26,427 nucleotides of DNA from Ruminococcaceae bacterium UBA1730 (GCA_002315935.1 DCII01000015.1:1-26427); one strand, 5' to 3'. Positions 1 to 9,236 are shown, numbered from the stretch's first letter. Notes: generated by a model not told the origin, from the letters alone. Numbers and translations: made by a program.

Positions 1-26
1 AAATGTGCGTGCCGAGCACACAAAGG

Positions 27-72
27 AAAAGAAGAATTTCATGGCTGAAATCAACCTGAAATTCTTCTTTTT
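27..72. terminator. Hairpin terminator, probably bidirectional
   Basis: A perfect 12-bp inverted repeat (AAGAAGAATTTC at 29-40, GAAATTCTTCTT at 58-69) flanks a 17-nt loop and is followed by a short T-run on the plus strand, with A-rich sequence on the other side. It lies just beyond the stop codon of the minus-strand leucine-rich-repeat gene, so it can end that transcript. It could equally end a plus-strand gene entering from the left of the window. Confidence 0.7.
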
Positions 73-76
73 GTTA

Positions 77-1651
77 TCAATACCAAAGCATACCGAGCAG
101 GAAAATTCTTATCAATATCTGCCACCACGAATACGAAACCTTAACATTGAATGAGGTTGTTGCGTTGCCGTAAACAACCGAAATTGTTTTCGTTCCCGTT
201 GAATCGAAATATTCGGGAGTGACCGTATATCCCGAGGTTATTTCCGCATTCGTGAAATCGTTATATACCGCATAAAGAACAAGTCCATCCGTGTCAAGGC
301 TTTCCTTGTAGTAATAGCTTGTTTTTTCCGGCATTGCTTTTACAGTGAGCGATGTGATTTTTCTGTTGCCTCTGACGATGCAGGAAATATCATTATCAAG
401 GCAATATTTATGAGCAGGCGAACCGATTTCAACAGTGGGTCTGAGCAGACCGCAATTGATGAATGCGTTTTCGCCGATATTCTCAACCGTTTTCGGAATC
501 ACAAGATTTTCAAGCGAACAACAGCTGTCAAACGAGCCCATTCCTATTATTTTAACGCTTTCGGGAATGTTGATTTCATTAAGCTTTTCGCATCCCTCAA
601 AGGCTTTATCGTCAATAAGAGTTATTCCGTCTTTAAGATTTATCTTTTCAACGGAGGACTGGTAAAATGCTCCCTCAAAGCTTTTGAGCGAAGCAGGAAG
701 AGTTGTTTCCTTCAGAGCGGTGCATCTGCCGAATGCCATTGAGCCGATTGACTCAACGCCCTCGGGAACCGAAATATCGGAAAGAGCCGTGCAATCGCAG
801 AAGGCATATGCCGAAATTGTTTTAACGCTGTTTGGGATAATAATCTTTTCAATAACGGTATTTGCACCGAACGCAAAATCGCCTATTGCTTCTGTGCCTT
901 CGGGAACGGAAACCGTTGTTTCGGATTTGCCGTTAGGATACTGAATGAGGGTTCTGCCGTCATATGAATAAAGAACTCCGCCAACGGCTTTAAAGCTTGT
1001 GTTGAGAGAATCAACGATAAATTCTTCAATTCCCGCACAGTTAGAAAAAGCATTCTTGCCGATGGAATAGACACCCTTTGGAAGCGTTATCGAGGTGAGC
1101 GAGGAGCAGAGTGAAAAAGCATCCGCACCTATAACGGCAACCTCAGACGGAACAGAAACCTCTGCAAGCTTTGAACAGCCGTAAAACGCTTCCTGCGGAA
1201 TGCCGGTTATTTTTTCCGGAATATTGGCTTCCTCAAGAGAAAAGCAGTTTTTGAAAGCTCTCTTGCCGAGCTGACACTTTTCGGAATTTATTCTGACGGT
1301 TTTAAGAGCCGAACAGTTTTCAAATGCTGAATCTTCTATTTTAGCAATTGAAGACGGAATTGTTATTTCCGTTATCCCTGTTTTTCCCTTGAAAACCTCC
1401 TTCGAAATCTGAACAACGGGAACTCCGCTGATTTCAGCCTTTATCGAAACAGCACCGGTTACCGTAGGAGAGCAGTATTCAACCTTATAGTATTCTCCGA
1501 AATTCCCGTCTGTATCCTTAAGGTTTGCAGACGAATAGGTTATTCCGTTTTCCGTGACGGTCTGATAAGCAAAGGATGTTACGCAGGAAAACATCAACAC
1601 CGTAATCAACGAAAGAATAAAAGCAGATATTCTGTAAATATTTTTCATCAT
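77..1651 (-). CDS. Secreted BspA-type leucine-rich-repeat surface protein
   Basis: The product is about 524 residues. It begins with a Sec signal peptide (basic NIYR, then a hydrophobic stretch ending near SFAYQ). Most of the protein, roughly residues 65-420, is tandem LRR_5 (BspA/TpLRR) repeats with the recurring pattern of Ile-Pro, a Val/Ile-xx-Ile step, 'AF' and 'C..L'. After the repeats comes a bacterial Ig-like domain (about 430-508, beginning ITSLTVKAMPEK), then a short hydrophobic C-terminus (WWQILIRIFLLGMLWY) that could anchor it in the membrane. There is no LPxTG sorting signal. Such proteins usually mediate adhesion or host and matrix interaction; here that is inference from the family. 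Two adjacent ATG codons lie 5 and 8 nt after GGAGG, and I chose the upstream one; an in-frame GTG two codons earlier is less likely because it overlaps the ribosome binding site. It is divergent from the GH106-like gene. Confidence 0.85.
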   Translation of the reverse strand: MMKNIYRISAFILSLITVLMFSCVTSFAYQTVTENGITYSSANLKDTDGNFGEYYKVEYCSPTVTGAVSIKAEISGVPVVQISKEVFKGKTGITEITIPSSIAKIEDSAFENCSALKTVRINSEKCQLGKRAFKNCFSLEEANIPEKITGIPQEAFYGCSKLAEVSVPSEVAVIGADAFSLCSSLTSITLPKGVYSIGKNAFSNCAGIEEFIVDSLNTSFKAVGGVLYSYDGRTLIQYPNGKSETTVSVPEGTEAIGDFAFGANTVIEKIIIPNSVKTISAYAFCDCTALSDISVPEGVESIGSMAFGRCTALKETTLPASLKSFEGAFYQSSVEKINLKDGITLIDDKAFEGCEKLNEINIPESVKIIGMGSFDSCCSLENLVIPKTVENIGENAFINCGLLRPTVEIGSPAHKYCLDNDISCIVRGNRKITSLTVKAMPEKTSYYYKESLDTDGLVLYAVYNDFTNAEITSGYTVTPEYFDSTGTKTISVVYGNATTSFNVKVSYSWWQILIRIFLLGMLWY

Positions 1652-1737
1652 AGGCACCTCCGTTGGCTCAATTATATCTTATTTCAGATTAAAAATCAAT
1701 AGAAGTGCATATTCATTAAAAAAACATTCATCCTTTG

Positions 1738-1766
1738 TTGACTTTTCCTGCCTGTTATTTTAAAAT
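1738..1766 (+). promoter_or_regulatory. Sigma-A-type promoter for the GH106-like/GxGYxYxYP unit
   Basis: TTGACT (1738-1743) and TAAAAT (1761-1766) are separated by exactly 17 bp, about 60 bp before the GH106-like start. An AAAGGAG ribosome binding site at about 1811-1817 follows. No operator palindrome for a sugar-responsive regulator is obvious in the short gap. Confidence 0.6.
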
Positions 1767-1824
1767 ATGAGAAAACGCATTTATTCAGCATTTCCATAAT
1801 AAATTTTCGAAAAGGAGCTTTAGT

Positions 1825-4800
1825 ATGCTTTATAAAAAGAATTCGGCATCTGTTCTTTCGGAAGAACTCTTCAGAAATCCTACCTGCGAATACAGGGGAA
1901 CTCCGTTCTGGGCATGGAACAGCGAGCTTAAGCTTGATGAGCTTGAAAGGCAGATTGATATATTCAAGCAGATGGGTCTCGGCGGATTCCATATGCACGT
2001 TCGCACCGGTATGTCAACTCCCTATCTCAACGATGAATTCATGAATCTCGTCAAGGGCTGCGTTAACAAGGCAAAAAAAGAAGAAATGCTTGCATGGCTC
2101 TATGATGAAGACCGTTGGCCCTCAGGAGCGGCCGGCGGAATCGTCACCAAGGACGAGCAGTATCGTGCCCGTTGCCTGCTCTTCACTCCCACTCCATGCT
2201 CACTTGATGCGGTTGACAAGGCTGATGTAATTGATGCCTGTGCAGAGGGCGGAAGAAGCGGAAAAGGCTATCTCATCAGCTGCTATGATATTAAGCTTGA
2301 CAGCGAAGGCTACCTTGCTTCATATAAAAAGATTGACGAAAGCGAAGAAGCACAGGGCACAAAATGGTATGCCTATCTCAAGATTCACGCTCCCTCTCCG
2401 TGGTATAACGGTCAGACCTATGTCAACACTCTCGACAAGAAATCAATCGAGCGTTTTGTCGAGGTCACTCATGAAAAATATAAAGAAGCCATCGGAGACG
2501 AATTCGACGAAACAGTTCCCGCAATCTTCACCGATGAACCGCAGTTCACTCGCAAAAAGGTTATGGGCAACTCCACCGACCTTGACGATATAATCATGCC
2601 CTGGACCGATTCTCTGCCAGAATCATATAAAGCACAGTACGGCGAGGATATTCTTGCTTCTCTGCCTGAGCTTTTCTGGGAGCTTCCCGAAAAGAAGGTT
2701 TCCAAAACAAGATACCATTATCACGACCATATCTGCGAGCTTTTCACTGAGGCTTTTGCAGACACCTGCGGAGACTGGTGCAAGGAAAACAATATCGCTC
2801 TCACCGGTCATCTGATGGAAGAACCGACTCTCCACAGCCAGTGTGCCGCTCTCGGCGAAGCAATGAGATCCTATCGTGGATTCGGCATTCCCGGCATTGA
2901 TATGCTCTGTGCACGCCTTGAGTTCACAACAGCAAAGCAGGCTCAGTCCGCCGTTCATCAGTTCGGCAGAGAGGGTATGCTTTCGGAGCTTTACGGAGTT
3001 ACGGGATGGGATTATGATTTCAGAGGATATAAGCTTCACGGCGACTGGCAGGCGTGCCTCGGCGTAACGGTCAGAGTTCCCCACCTTTCATGGGTTGCAA
3101 TGGGCGGCGAAGCAAAGAGAGACTATCCCGCTTCAATCCATTATCAGTCCCCGTGGTACGGCGAATTTTCATATCTTGAAGACCATTTTGCAAGAGTAAA
3201 CACCGCCATGACAAGAGGTAAGCCCATAGTCAAGGTCGGCGTTATTCATCCGATTGAGAGCTTCTGGCTTCATTGGGGTCCGAACGACAAGACCCAGCTT
3301 GAGCGTTCATATATGAACGAAAAATTCGAAAATCTCACTTCATGGCTTCTCAAGGGAAGCATTGATTTCAACTTCATCAGCGAATCTCTCCTTCCCTCTC
3401 TCTGCGAAAAGGCTTCAGCTCCTCTCAAGGTCGGTTGCATGGAATATGATGCAATTGTTGTTCCCGACTGCGAAAGTCTCCGTGCAACAACGGTTGAACG
3501 CCTCGAAGGCTTCCTCAAGGCAGGCGGAAAGCTTATCTTCATGGGCTCAGCTCCGACAGTCAGTGACGGCGAATTCTCCGACATCGGCAAGAAACTCTAT
3601 GAAAAATCAAAGGTTATCTCCTATGACAGAGCGGAGCTTCTCAATGCTCTTGAAGCAGAACGCTCCGTCACAATCAGAAACGCAGACGGAAGCCTTTCAG
3701 ACGGCTTCATTTATCAGCTCCGTCAGGATACGGACTGCAAATGGCTCTTCATCAGCCGTTGCGATGAACCATATAACAAGTGCATCGTTAAGGAACATAA
3801 GCTCCGCATAACCGTCAAGGGCGAATATCTTCCGCAGGTCTATGACACAATCAGCGGCGAAATCTATGATATTCCATGCGAATACATCAACGGCAACACG
3901 GTTGTTGCAAAAACTCTTTATGATTATGACAGCCTTCTTCTAAAATTCTGCGAAGGCAAAAAGGCGGAAAAGAAAGCGGAAGCAGAAAAGGCTCTTCCCT
4001 CAAAGGTTGTTTCTCTTCCCGAATTTGTTCCGTTCACTCTTTCGGAACGCAATGTTCTTCTTCTTGACACAGCGGAATTCTCGCTTGACGGCGGTGAATT
4101 CAAGGCAGAGGAAGAAATTCTCCGCCTCGATAATGTATGCCGTGAGGCAGTCGGTTATCCCGAAAGAGGCGGCAATGTTGTTCAGCCCTGGTGCATAGAA
4201 AAAGAAATTCCATCACATAAGATTACTCTCCGCTTCAAAATCAACAGCGATATTGATTATGCAGGTGCAGAGCTTGCCGCAGAGGATATGGAAGCTCTTG
4301 CAATCCGTTTCAACGGCAAGAAAGTCAGCAACGCCGTTACAGGCTGGTTTACCGACAAGGATATAAAGACAGCCGCTCTTCCCGAAATCAGAAAGGGCGA
4401 AAACATTCTCGAAATTGATGTTCCGTTCGGAACAAGAACAAACACCGAATGGTGCTATATTCTCGGCAACTTCGGTGTTGAGGTCAACGGCAAAAATAAG
4501 AAGCTCATTGCAATGCCCGAAAAGCTTGCATTCGGCTCAATCCTCAACCAGGGTCTTCCGTTCTACGGCGGAAACATCACTTATCATCTTGAAGCCGAAT
4601 CGGACGGTGCTCTTCAGATTGAAGCAACAAACTACAAGGGCACTCTTATCTCGGTTGCGGTTGACGGCGAAGAAAAGGGCAAAATTGTTTATCCTCCCTA
4701 TATCCTTATTGCAGACGGTCTCAAGGCAGGCAACCACAAGGTTGACATAACTCTCTTCGGCAATCGTTATAACGCTTTCGGTCCCATTCATCTCTGCAAT

Positions 4801-4914
4801 GACAAGGAATCATGGCACGGACCGGGAGCTTGGAGAAGCTCAGGCTGCTGCTGGTGCTATGAATATGTTCTTCGTACAGTCGGCATTCTCAACAGCCCCA
4901 TCATCAGAAAATAA
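1825..4914 (+). CDS. GH106-like glycoside hydrolase (alpha-L-rhamnosidase-like)
   Basis: This 1029-residue protein matches the pattern I associate with the GH106/rhamnosidase-like family: TPFWAWN near residue 26, HMHVRTGMSTPYL near 56-68, AWLYDEDRWPSG at 90-101, FTDEP at 235-239 and a conserved SELYG at 387-391. Glu238 and Glu388 are plausible catalytic or metal-site carboxylates, but that is inferred from position and conservation only. The middle (about 470-600) resembles the amidotransferase-like domain seen in large glycosidases (IVVPDCESLR, AGGKLIFMG). The C-terminal third looks like a galactose-binding-type beta-sandwich. There is no signal peptide, so it should act in the cytoplasm on imported oligosaccharide. 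The ATG is set by AAAGGAG 8 nt upstream. It is followed after 12 nt by the GxGYxYxYP gene. The exact substrate cannot be read from sequence; this family is broad and rhamnose is only the best-known case. Confidence 0.72.
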   Translation: MLYKKNSASVLSEELFRNPTCEYRGTPFWAWNSELKLDELERQIDIFKQMGLGGFHMHVRTGMSTPYLNDEFMNLVKGCVNKAKKEEMLAWLYDEDRWPSGAAGGIVTKDEQYRARCLLFTPTPCSLDAVDKADVIDACAEGGRSGKGYLISCYDIKLDSEGYLASYKKIDESEEAQGTKWYAYLKIHAPSPWYNGQTYVNTLDKKSIERFVEVTHEKYKEAIGDEFDETVPAIFTDEPQFTRKKVMGNSTDLDDIIMPWTDSLPESYKAQYGEDILASLPELFWELPEKKVSKTRYHYHDHICELFTEAFADTCGDWCKENNIALTGHLMEEPTLHSQCAALGEAMRSYRGFGIPGIDMLCARLEFTTAKQAQSAVHQFGREGMLSELYGVTGWDYDFRGYKLHGDWQACLGVTVRVPHLSWVAMGGEAKRDYPASIHYQSPWYGEFSYLEDHFARVNTAMTRGKPIVKVGVIHPIESFWLHWGPNDKTQLERSYMNEKFENLTSWLLKGSIDFNFISESLLPSLCEKASAPLKVGCMEYDAIVVPDCESLRATTVERLEGFLKAGGKLIFMGSAPTVSDGEFSDIGKKLYEKSKVISYDRAELLNALEAERSVTIRNADGSLSDGFIYQLRQDTDCKWLFISRCDEPYNKCIVKEHKLRITVKGEYLPQVYDTISGEIYDIPCEYINGNTVVAKTLYDYDSLLLKFCEGKKAEKKAEAEKALPSKVVSLPEFVPFTLSERNVLLLDTAEFSLDGGEFKAEEEILRLDNVCREAVGYPERGGNVVQPWCIEKEIPSHKITLRFKINSDIDYAGAELAAEDMEALAIRFNGKKVSNAVTGWFTDKDIKTAALPEIRKGENILEIDVPFGTRTNTEWCYILGNFGVEVNGKNKKLIAMPEKLAFGSILNQGLPFYGGNITYHLEAESDGALQIEATNYKGTLISVAVDGEEKGKIVYPPYILIADGLKAGNHKVDITLFGNRYNAFGPIHLCNDKESWHGPGAWRSSGCCWCYEYVLRTVGILNSPIIRK

Positions 4915-4926
4915 CGAGGAATTAAA

Positions 4927-6585
4927 ATGATTAATAAAATCACCGCATTTTTTACTGCATTTGTAATTTTTCTCGGCTCAATTTCTCTGATTTCAGAGCC
5001 TGCCATTCCCGAAGCCTGCTCTGAGAATGAGCTTCTTTCGCTGGAAGGTGTTATCGAAAAGAAGGAACTCGGCGATGAGGTTTTTGCAATTGACATCGGA
5101 GGTTATTCCTATGAAGAAAAGCTGACAGCGATTTCTCTACAGGGAATAGTTGCTCAAAAAAACCCAAGCATTGTTCTTATTCGCAGTTGGATAGATAAGG
5201 AATATCTCAAAAATGTTGAACAATCGGGTATAAAGGTTAACTACGAAACCCTGAACCTCGCCTCCTTGATTGAAAAATTCAAATCTTATGTTTCGGGATA
5301 TATTCTCTATCGTGAATCCGAATTTGCCGAGGGATTGAATGTTGCAACAAACTATGCAACCGTTAACGGCTGACTTCCGGTTCAGGAAAACACCGAAGCG
5401 GTCGCAAAGCAATGCGGACTTGCTCTTAAGATGGATATTTCGCAGGATACTTATGATTTGGAATTTCAGCAAAAACATTGGGAAGCTCTTCGTGACAATT
5501 TCAGAAAAGGAATTTTAGTCCACGAAAAATACACGATGCCCGGTCTGCGTGACCTGGCAATTGAGCAGAAAATTTTCTGCTTCTATACAGACTGCACCAA
5601 AAAAGACTATAAATTTCTTGATAAAGTTATTGAATGGAGCGGAAAAAACACATCCATTCAGGGTTGGACTGAAGAAGAAAAAGGATTCGTCGCTCATATT
5701 TCAAAGCTCGGATGCTATATAACTCCCTCCGATATATGCTGGAATAACTCGTATTTTTCATTATTTAATGCCGATATTCCGGATATCAACGGCGATGAGC
5801 CTATTGCTTATAACGACCCCACAAAGCATTATGTTACACTCGTTTTTTCAGACGGTGACAACTGCCAGTGGATTCAAAACGGGTTCGGCGAATACCATCA
5901 GACTGTTGAAAACTATCCCGATATTCCTATGACCTGGACCTTCTCGCCCTTCTTGCAGGAATTCTGTCCGTCCGCTGTTAAGCGTACATATTCAAAGGCA
6001 AATGTTAACCAGTATTTTGTTGCAGGTCCTTCGGGAATAGGCTATTGCAACCCTGCCTGCTATGATGCTGAATCGCTTGACCTTATGACAGCAAGAACCG
6101 CATCCGCTATGTTGAAAAGCAATCAGAAAATACTCACAATTCTTGATGACTACACTCTTCTGAAGGATGCAAAATTTGCTTACAGGCTCGGATATTATTC
6201 AAGATTTGATAATATTGACGGCGGAATTCTTTATCTTGACCCCGATGGATACAGAGGTGGCAAAGGCAAGGTCTGGTTTTCAAACGATAAACCCTTCGCA
6301 AGCGTGCGGATGTCGCTCTGGGCAGACGATGGATATAGCGGTGCAACGGATGAATGGATAAAAAGCCAATCTGACATTATCAACAATTATCCCGTTGACA
6401 TCAACTCAATCAACGGTTATTCCGTTATCTGCGTTCAGGCGTGGAGCATGAAGCCTGAAGCAATTCAGAAATTCGTTTCGGGATTGGATGACCATATTGT
6501 TATCCTGAATGCCGATGATTTCCTTGCAACAATGTCGGCAAACATTCCGCACAAGAATGCCGCTCCCGAAGAATGCTATAAATAA
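4927..6585 (+). pseudogene. GxGYxYxYP-family secreted protein interrupted by an in-frame TGA
   Basis: The frame is open from ATG 4927 to TAA 6585 (552 sense positions) except for TGA at 5371-5373, codon 149. Both sides read as one protein. The N-terminal part has a signal peptide (hydrophobic FFTAFVIFLGSISL) and the usual N-terminal domain of this family. The C-terminal part carries HYVTLVFSDGDNCQWIQNGF and GPSGIGYCNP, a degenerate form of the GxGYxYxYP signature of putative secreted glycoside hydrolases. GAGGA lies just upstream of ATG 4927. The stop sits in ATVNG-stop-LPVQEN, so one base change (TGG or CGA to TGA) would explain it. An ATG at 5431 could restart translation but has no convincing ribosome binding site and would lose the signal peptide. 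Coding quality stays good after the stop, so the lesion is recent, read through, or a base-call error. Enzymatic activity of this family is not established. Confidence 0.75.
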
Positions 6586-6592
6586 TGAACAA

Positions 6593-6641
6593 GGACTTTA
6601 AAGAACTATCTCTCGAGAGATAACTTTAAAGTCCCTTTTTT
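6593..6641 (+). terminator. Strong intrinsic terminator of the glycan unit
   Basis: GGACTTTAAAG (6593-6603) pairs perfectly with CTTTAAAGTCC (6624-6634). A second palindrome (TATCTCTCGAGAGATA) lies inside the loop and a run of T residues follows to 6641. It lies between two convergent genes. The T-run is clear only on the plus strand. Confidence 0.85.
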
Positions 6642-6649
6642 CGCATTAA

Positions 6650-7531
6650 TCAATTCAGACCAACCGTATAAAATTCTGCAAGGTCACCGGCAAGAATTTT
6701 ATCCATTCCCACATTCATCAGAGAAACATATTCTTCTTTTCTCGAAACATTCGCTTTTTTCGCTCCGTTGCTCTGAATATCGGGGAAGCTTTTTTTCGCT
6801 TCGCCGCTGAGACGGACGAAATCCGTTTCGGAATATCCTTCCGAAAGAATCAGCCTCATTGCACCATTCAGCTCTTCGCATTCGCTTCTTATTTCCGTTA
6901 TCAGATAATTCAGAAGATAACTGTTTTCATAGCCCGGTATTCTGTATGCAACGCTCGAAATTGATTCGTTTAGCTCCATCCAGTTTTCAATCTTTTCTTT
7001 TTCTTCCTTAACCGTGAAGGAAATGCTTCTGCCCTCCGAATCCTTTGAATAAAGCCTGTTCATTTCTTCAAAAACATCCATTGCTTCAAGGATTTCATCC
7101 TGCATTCCGTGGTATTCGTCATACAAGGAGCATATCAATTCAAGCGTTTCGCTCAATCGGCTGACCGACTGCGATGTTTTATCGTTGAATGCGTAAGAAT
7201 AAGCAACAAGCCTTTTGGCTTCCCTTCGCCACTGATTCATTGTTTCTTCATCATACTTCGCAAGCATAGCCGGATATTTTTTATTGATTTCAATTCGCAG
7301 ACTGATATAATTTCTCAGCACAGTGCTTTCGTCATCATCTGCTCTGCAAGCAATAGCATGAGCGGCATAGAATTCATTATTTATCGCCTTCTCCTGTGCA
7401 AAATGAAACCATATCTGATTTTGAAAAAGGCTGAATCCCGCAATCAGATAAAGAACTGTCAGGAGCAGAATTATTCTTGCAAAATATGATTTTTTTCCCT
7501 TTTCGGCCTTGTTTTTTTCTGCTTCCGCCAT
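6650..7531 (-). CDS. Single-pass membrane protein of unknown function
   Basis: The product is about 293 residues and I do not recognise its family. The N-terminus is short, charged and cytoplasmic (MAEAEKNKAEKGKKSYFARI), followed by one membrane segment (ILLLTVLYLIAGFSLF, about residues 21-36). The rest is a mainly alpha-helical, Glu/Lys/Ser-rich extracellular part with probable coiled-coil stretches. The C-terminal half has helix-like segments such as AMDVFEEMNRLY and no recognisable catalytic motif. The start is the ATG at 7531, because GGTGGTGAG lies at the right distance; a TTG eight codons upstream overlaps the previous stop codon and has no ribosome binding site. It lies 17 nt after the serine hydrolase and is almost certainly co-transcribed with it. 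A partner or scaffold role is possible but unproven. Confidence 0.75.
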   Translation of the reverse strand: MAEAEKNKAEKGKKSYFARIILLLTVLYLIAGFSLFQNQIWFHFAQEKAINNEFYAAHAIACRADDDESTVLRNYISLRIEINKKYPAMLAKYDEETMNQWRREAKRLVAYSYAFNDKTSQSVSRLSETLELICSLYDEYHGMQDEILEAMDVFEEMNRLYSKDSEGRSISFTVKEEKEKIENWMELNESISSVAYRIPGYENSYLLNYLITEIRSECEELNGAMRLILSEGYSETDFVRLSGEAKKSFPDIQSNGAKKANVSRKEEYVSLMNVGMDKILAGDLAEFYTVGLN

Positions 7532-7548
7532 TTTCTCACCACCGATTA

Positions 7549-9150
7549 TCAATACATTTTTCCCATCATCGGGAATTCAACAATTTTATCAAGCTGACTG
7601 ACTGCCTTTGCTCCGAGGTTTGCAATATTCTTATTCGGAATCATTTCCGAAACCACCCAGCTGACATTATCTGCAATTGTTTTGAGAGACGGACTGCTTG
7701 AGGGATAAAGAATAACGGTATTTCCCTTGAATTCTATTTCAATTCTTCGCTCGCAGATTGATTCAAGCGGTCTGATATGAATTTCAATTATGCTGTCGCT
7801 TATCCACGCCGCAGAACTGACCGCCGTAAAATCAATTCCGGCGAGATGCATTTTGCTGAATCTTTCTTTTCCGTCCATTCCGCAAACAACGCTGTTATGC
7901 ACTCTTCCCTCATCCCATGCAACAACACATTCGTCCTCTCTGAACGAAATCACAAGATTATCAATATTTCCCGCTCTGTCGGCAGACATAAAAACTACTG
8001 CCAGCGGAAGCATTGAAAGCGGCCAACGGGTTGCATTCAGAAGAGGATTTTTCGGAAAATGAATTATCCTGCCCTTGATGAATTCTTCCATAACGCTTCT
8101 CGGCCTTGCTTCCATCGGAGCAAGCGGAGAAAGCTCTTTGAGTGCAGGAGAATCCTTCGGCTTTGACCTGCTCTTTTCAACAAACATTGCAGGAACATGG
8201 CGGAAGATGCAGTCCTTCGTTTTCTGCTCATCAATCTCACTGCAGGTGGTCACGATAACAGCGTCATAATCCTCAAGAACAATGCCGTACTGCGAAAACA
8301 TTCCGTCAAGATGGTATGAGTTTTCAAACCTGTTTCTCCAGAAGAAGAATCCATAGCCATTTGAGGCATCCTCGCCTGTGTTGCCGTTATTGTTGACCTG
8401 CTTCGAGGTCGCTTCCTTGATATACCATTCGGGAATGACCTGCTCACCCGCATATTTTCCTCCCTGCGAAAGGCAGAGAACAAATCTTGCAAGCTCATCG
8501 GTTGTGATGAATAATCCCCAACCGCCGGCATTGACTCCTGCCGGGTCTGATTCCCAGAATGGCTTTCTGTCAATCCCGAGGGGCTTGAAAAGCCTCGGAG
8601 TTAGATAATCTATCATGCTCAACCCCGTGAGCTTTGTTATGATTGCGGAGCACATATATGTATTTTCGCTGATATATTTCCATCCGTCTCCCGGAGCGGC
8701 ATACCATCTTGAATCAAAGAAATCCTTGACCCATCTGCCCTTTGTTCTGTCAACAACGAGGCTGACCTCCTTGCCGGCGGTCATGGTCAGAAGGTGAAAA
8801 ACCGTCATCTGCTCAAGCTTTTCATCGGTTTTTGACGGTCTGTATTCGGGAAAAATATCAATCACCTTTGTGTCAAGCGTCAAGAGGCCCTCATCAATCG
8901 CAAAACCGATTGCAATTGAAGTGAAGCTTTTGCTGACCGAATACATAGTATGCGGAGTTTCTGCGTTATAAGGATACCTGTATGCTTCATAAACCGACTT
9001 TCCGTAACGCATTATTTTAATTGAATGAAGCTCGACATTGTTTTCGTCAAAATCTTCAATCAGGGCGTTAATTTCTTCACTGCTGACACCCGCCTGCTCA
9101 GGGAAACGGGCGTTCGGTATTGATTTATCTTCTGTTTTCTTTTCAGCCAT
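7549..9150 (-). CDS. Serine hydrolase of the beta-lactamase (class C/esterase-type) family
   Basis: The protein has 533 residues. The N-terminal 330 or so form a serine beta-lactamase/transpeptidase-type domain: Ser71-x-x-Lys74 in MYSVSKSF (nucleophile and general base), Ser161-Glu-Asn163 as the second motif, and His280-Leu-Asp-Gly283 in place of the KTG box. That combination is typical of esterases, D-amino-acid peptidases and class C-like hydrolases rather than resistance enzymes. The C-terminal 200 residues (with WPLSMLPLAVVFM near 375 and beta-rich sequence after it) are an additional domain I cannot name. No signal peptide is visible, since the N-terminus is hydrophilic (MAEKKTEDKS), so the enzyme seems cytoplasmic. 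The ATG follows GGAGGG by 6 nt. It leads a two-gene unit with the membrane protein and is divergent from lexA. The substrate is unknown. Confidence 0.85.
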   Translation of the reverse strand: MAEKKTEDKSIPNARFPEQAGVSSEEINALIEDFDENNVELHSIKIMRYGKSVYEAYRYPYNAETPHTMYSVSKSFTSIAIGFAIDEGLLTLDTKVIDIFPEYRPSKTDEKLEQMTVFHLLTMTAGKEVSLVVDRTKGRWVKDFFDSRWYAAPGDGWKYISENTYMCSAIITKLTGLSMIDYLTPRLFKPLGIDRKPFWESDPAGVNAGGWGLFITTDELARFVLCLSQGGKYAGEQVIPEWYIKEATSKQVNNNGNTGEDASNGYGFFFWRNRFENSYHLDGMFSQYGIVLEDYDAVIVTTCSEIDEQKTKDCIFRHVPAMFVEKSRSKPKDSPALKELSPLAPMEARPRSVMEEFIKGRIIHFPKNPLLNATRWPLSMLPLAVVFMSADRAGNIDNLVISFREDECVVAWDEGRVHNSVVCGMDGKERFSKMHLAGIDFTAVSSAAWISDSIIEIHIRPLESICERRIEIEFKGNTVILYPSSSPSLKTIADNVSWVVSEMIPNKNIANLGAKAVSQLDKIVEFPMMGKMY

Positions 9151-9182
9151 TGTTATCCCTCCATAACAGAATTGATAAACCG

Positions 9183-9211
9183 ATTATATCACATTTGAAT
9201 GACGAATAAAA
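9183..9211 (-). promoter_or_regulatory. Extended -10 promoter for the serine hydrolase unit
   Basis: Read on the minus strand, TGA-TATAAT (the -10 at plus coordinates 9183-9188 with an upstream TG) is preceded at 17 bp by a weak -35, TTTTAT (9206-9211). The extended -10 makes up for the poor -35. Between -35 and the LexA-like sites lies an A/T tract that may act as an UP element. Confidence 0.55.
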
Positions 9212-9236
9212 CAAAATAAAAAAATTTTTAAAATTT

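Noticed and set aside
1613..1657. Possible frameshift in the A-run within the signal peptide of the leucine-rich-repeat gene
   Set aside because: My hand count of the A-run near 1619-1623 was one base off from an open frame, but the translated frame is continuous with a normal signal peptide, so I treat it as a counting error.
4927..6585. Genome-wide use of TGA as Trp
   Set aside because: Several intact genes in the window stop at TGA (for example hisS and the serine hydrolase) and Trp is encoded by TGG, so recoding is not general.
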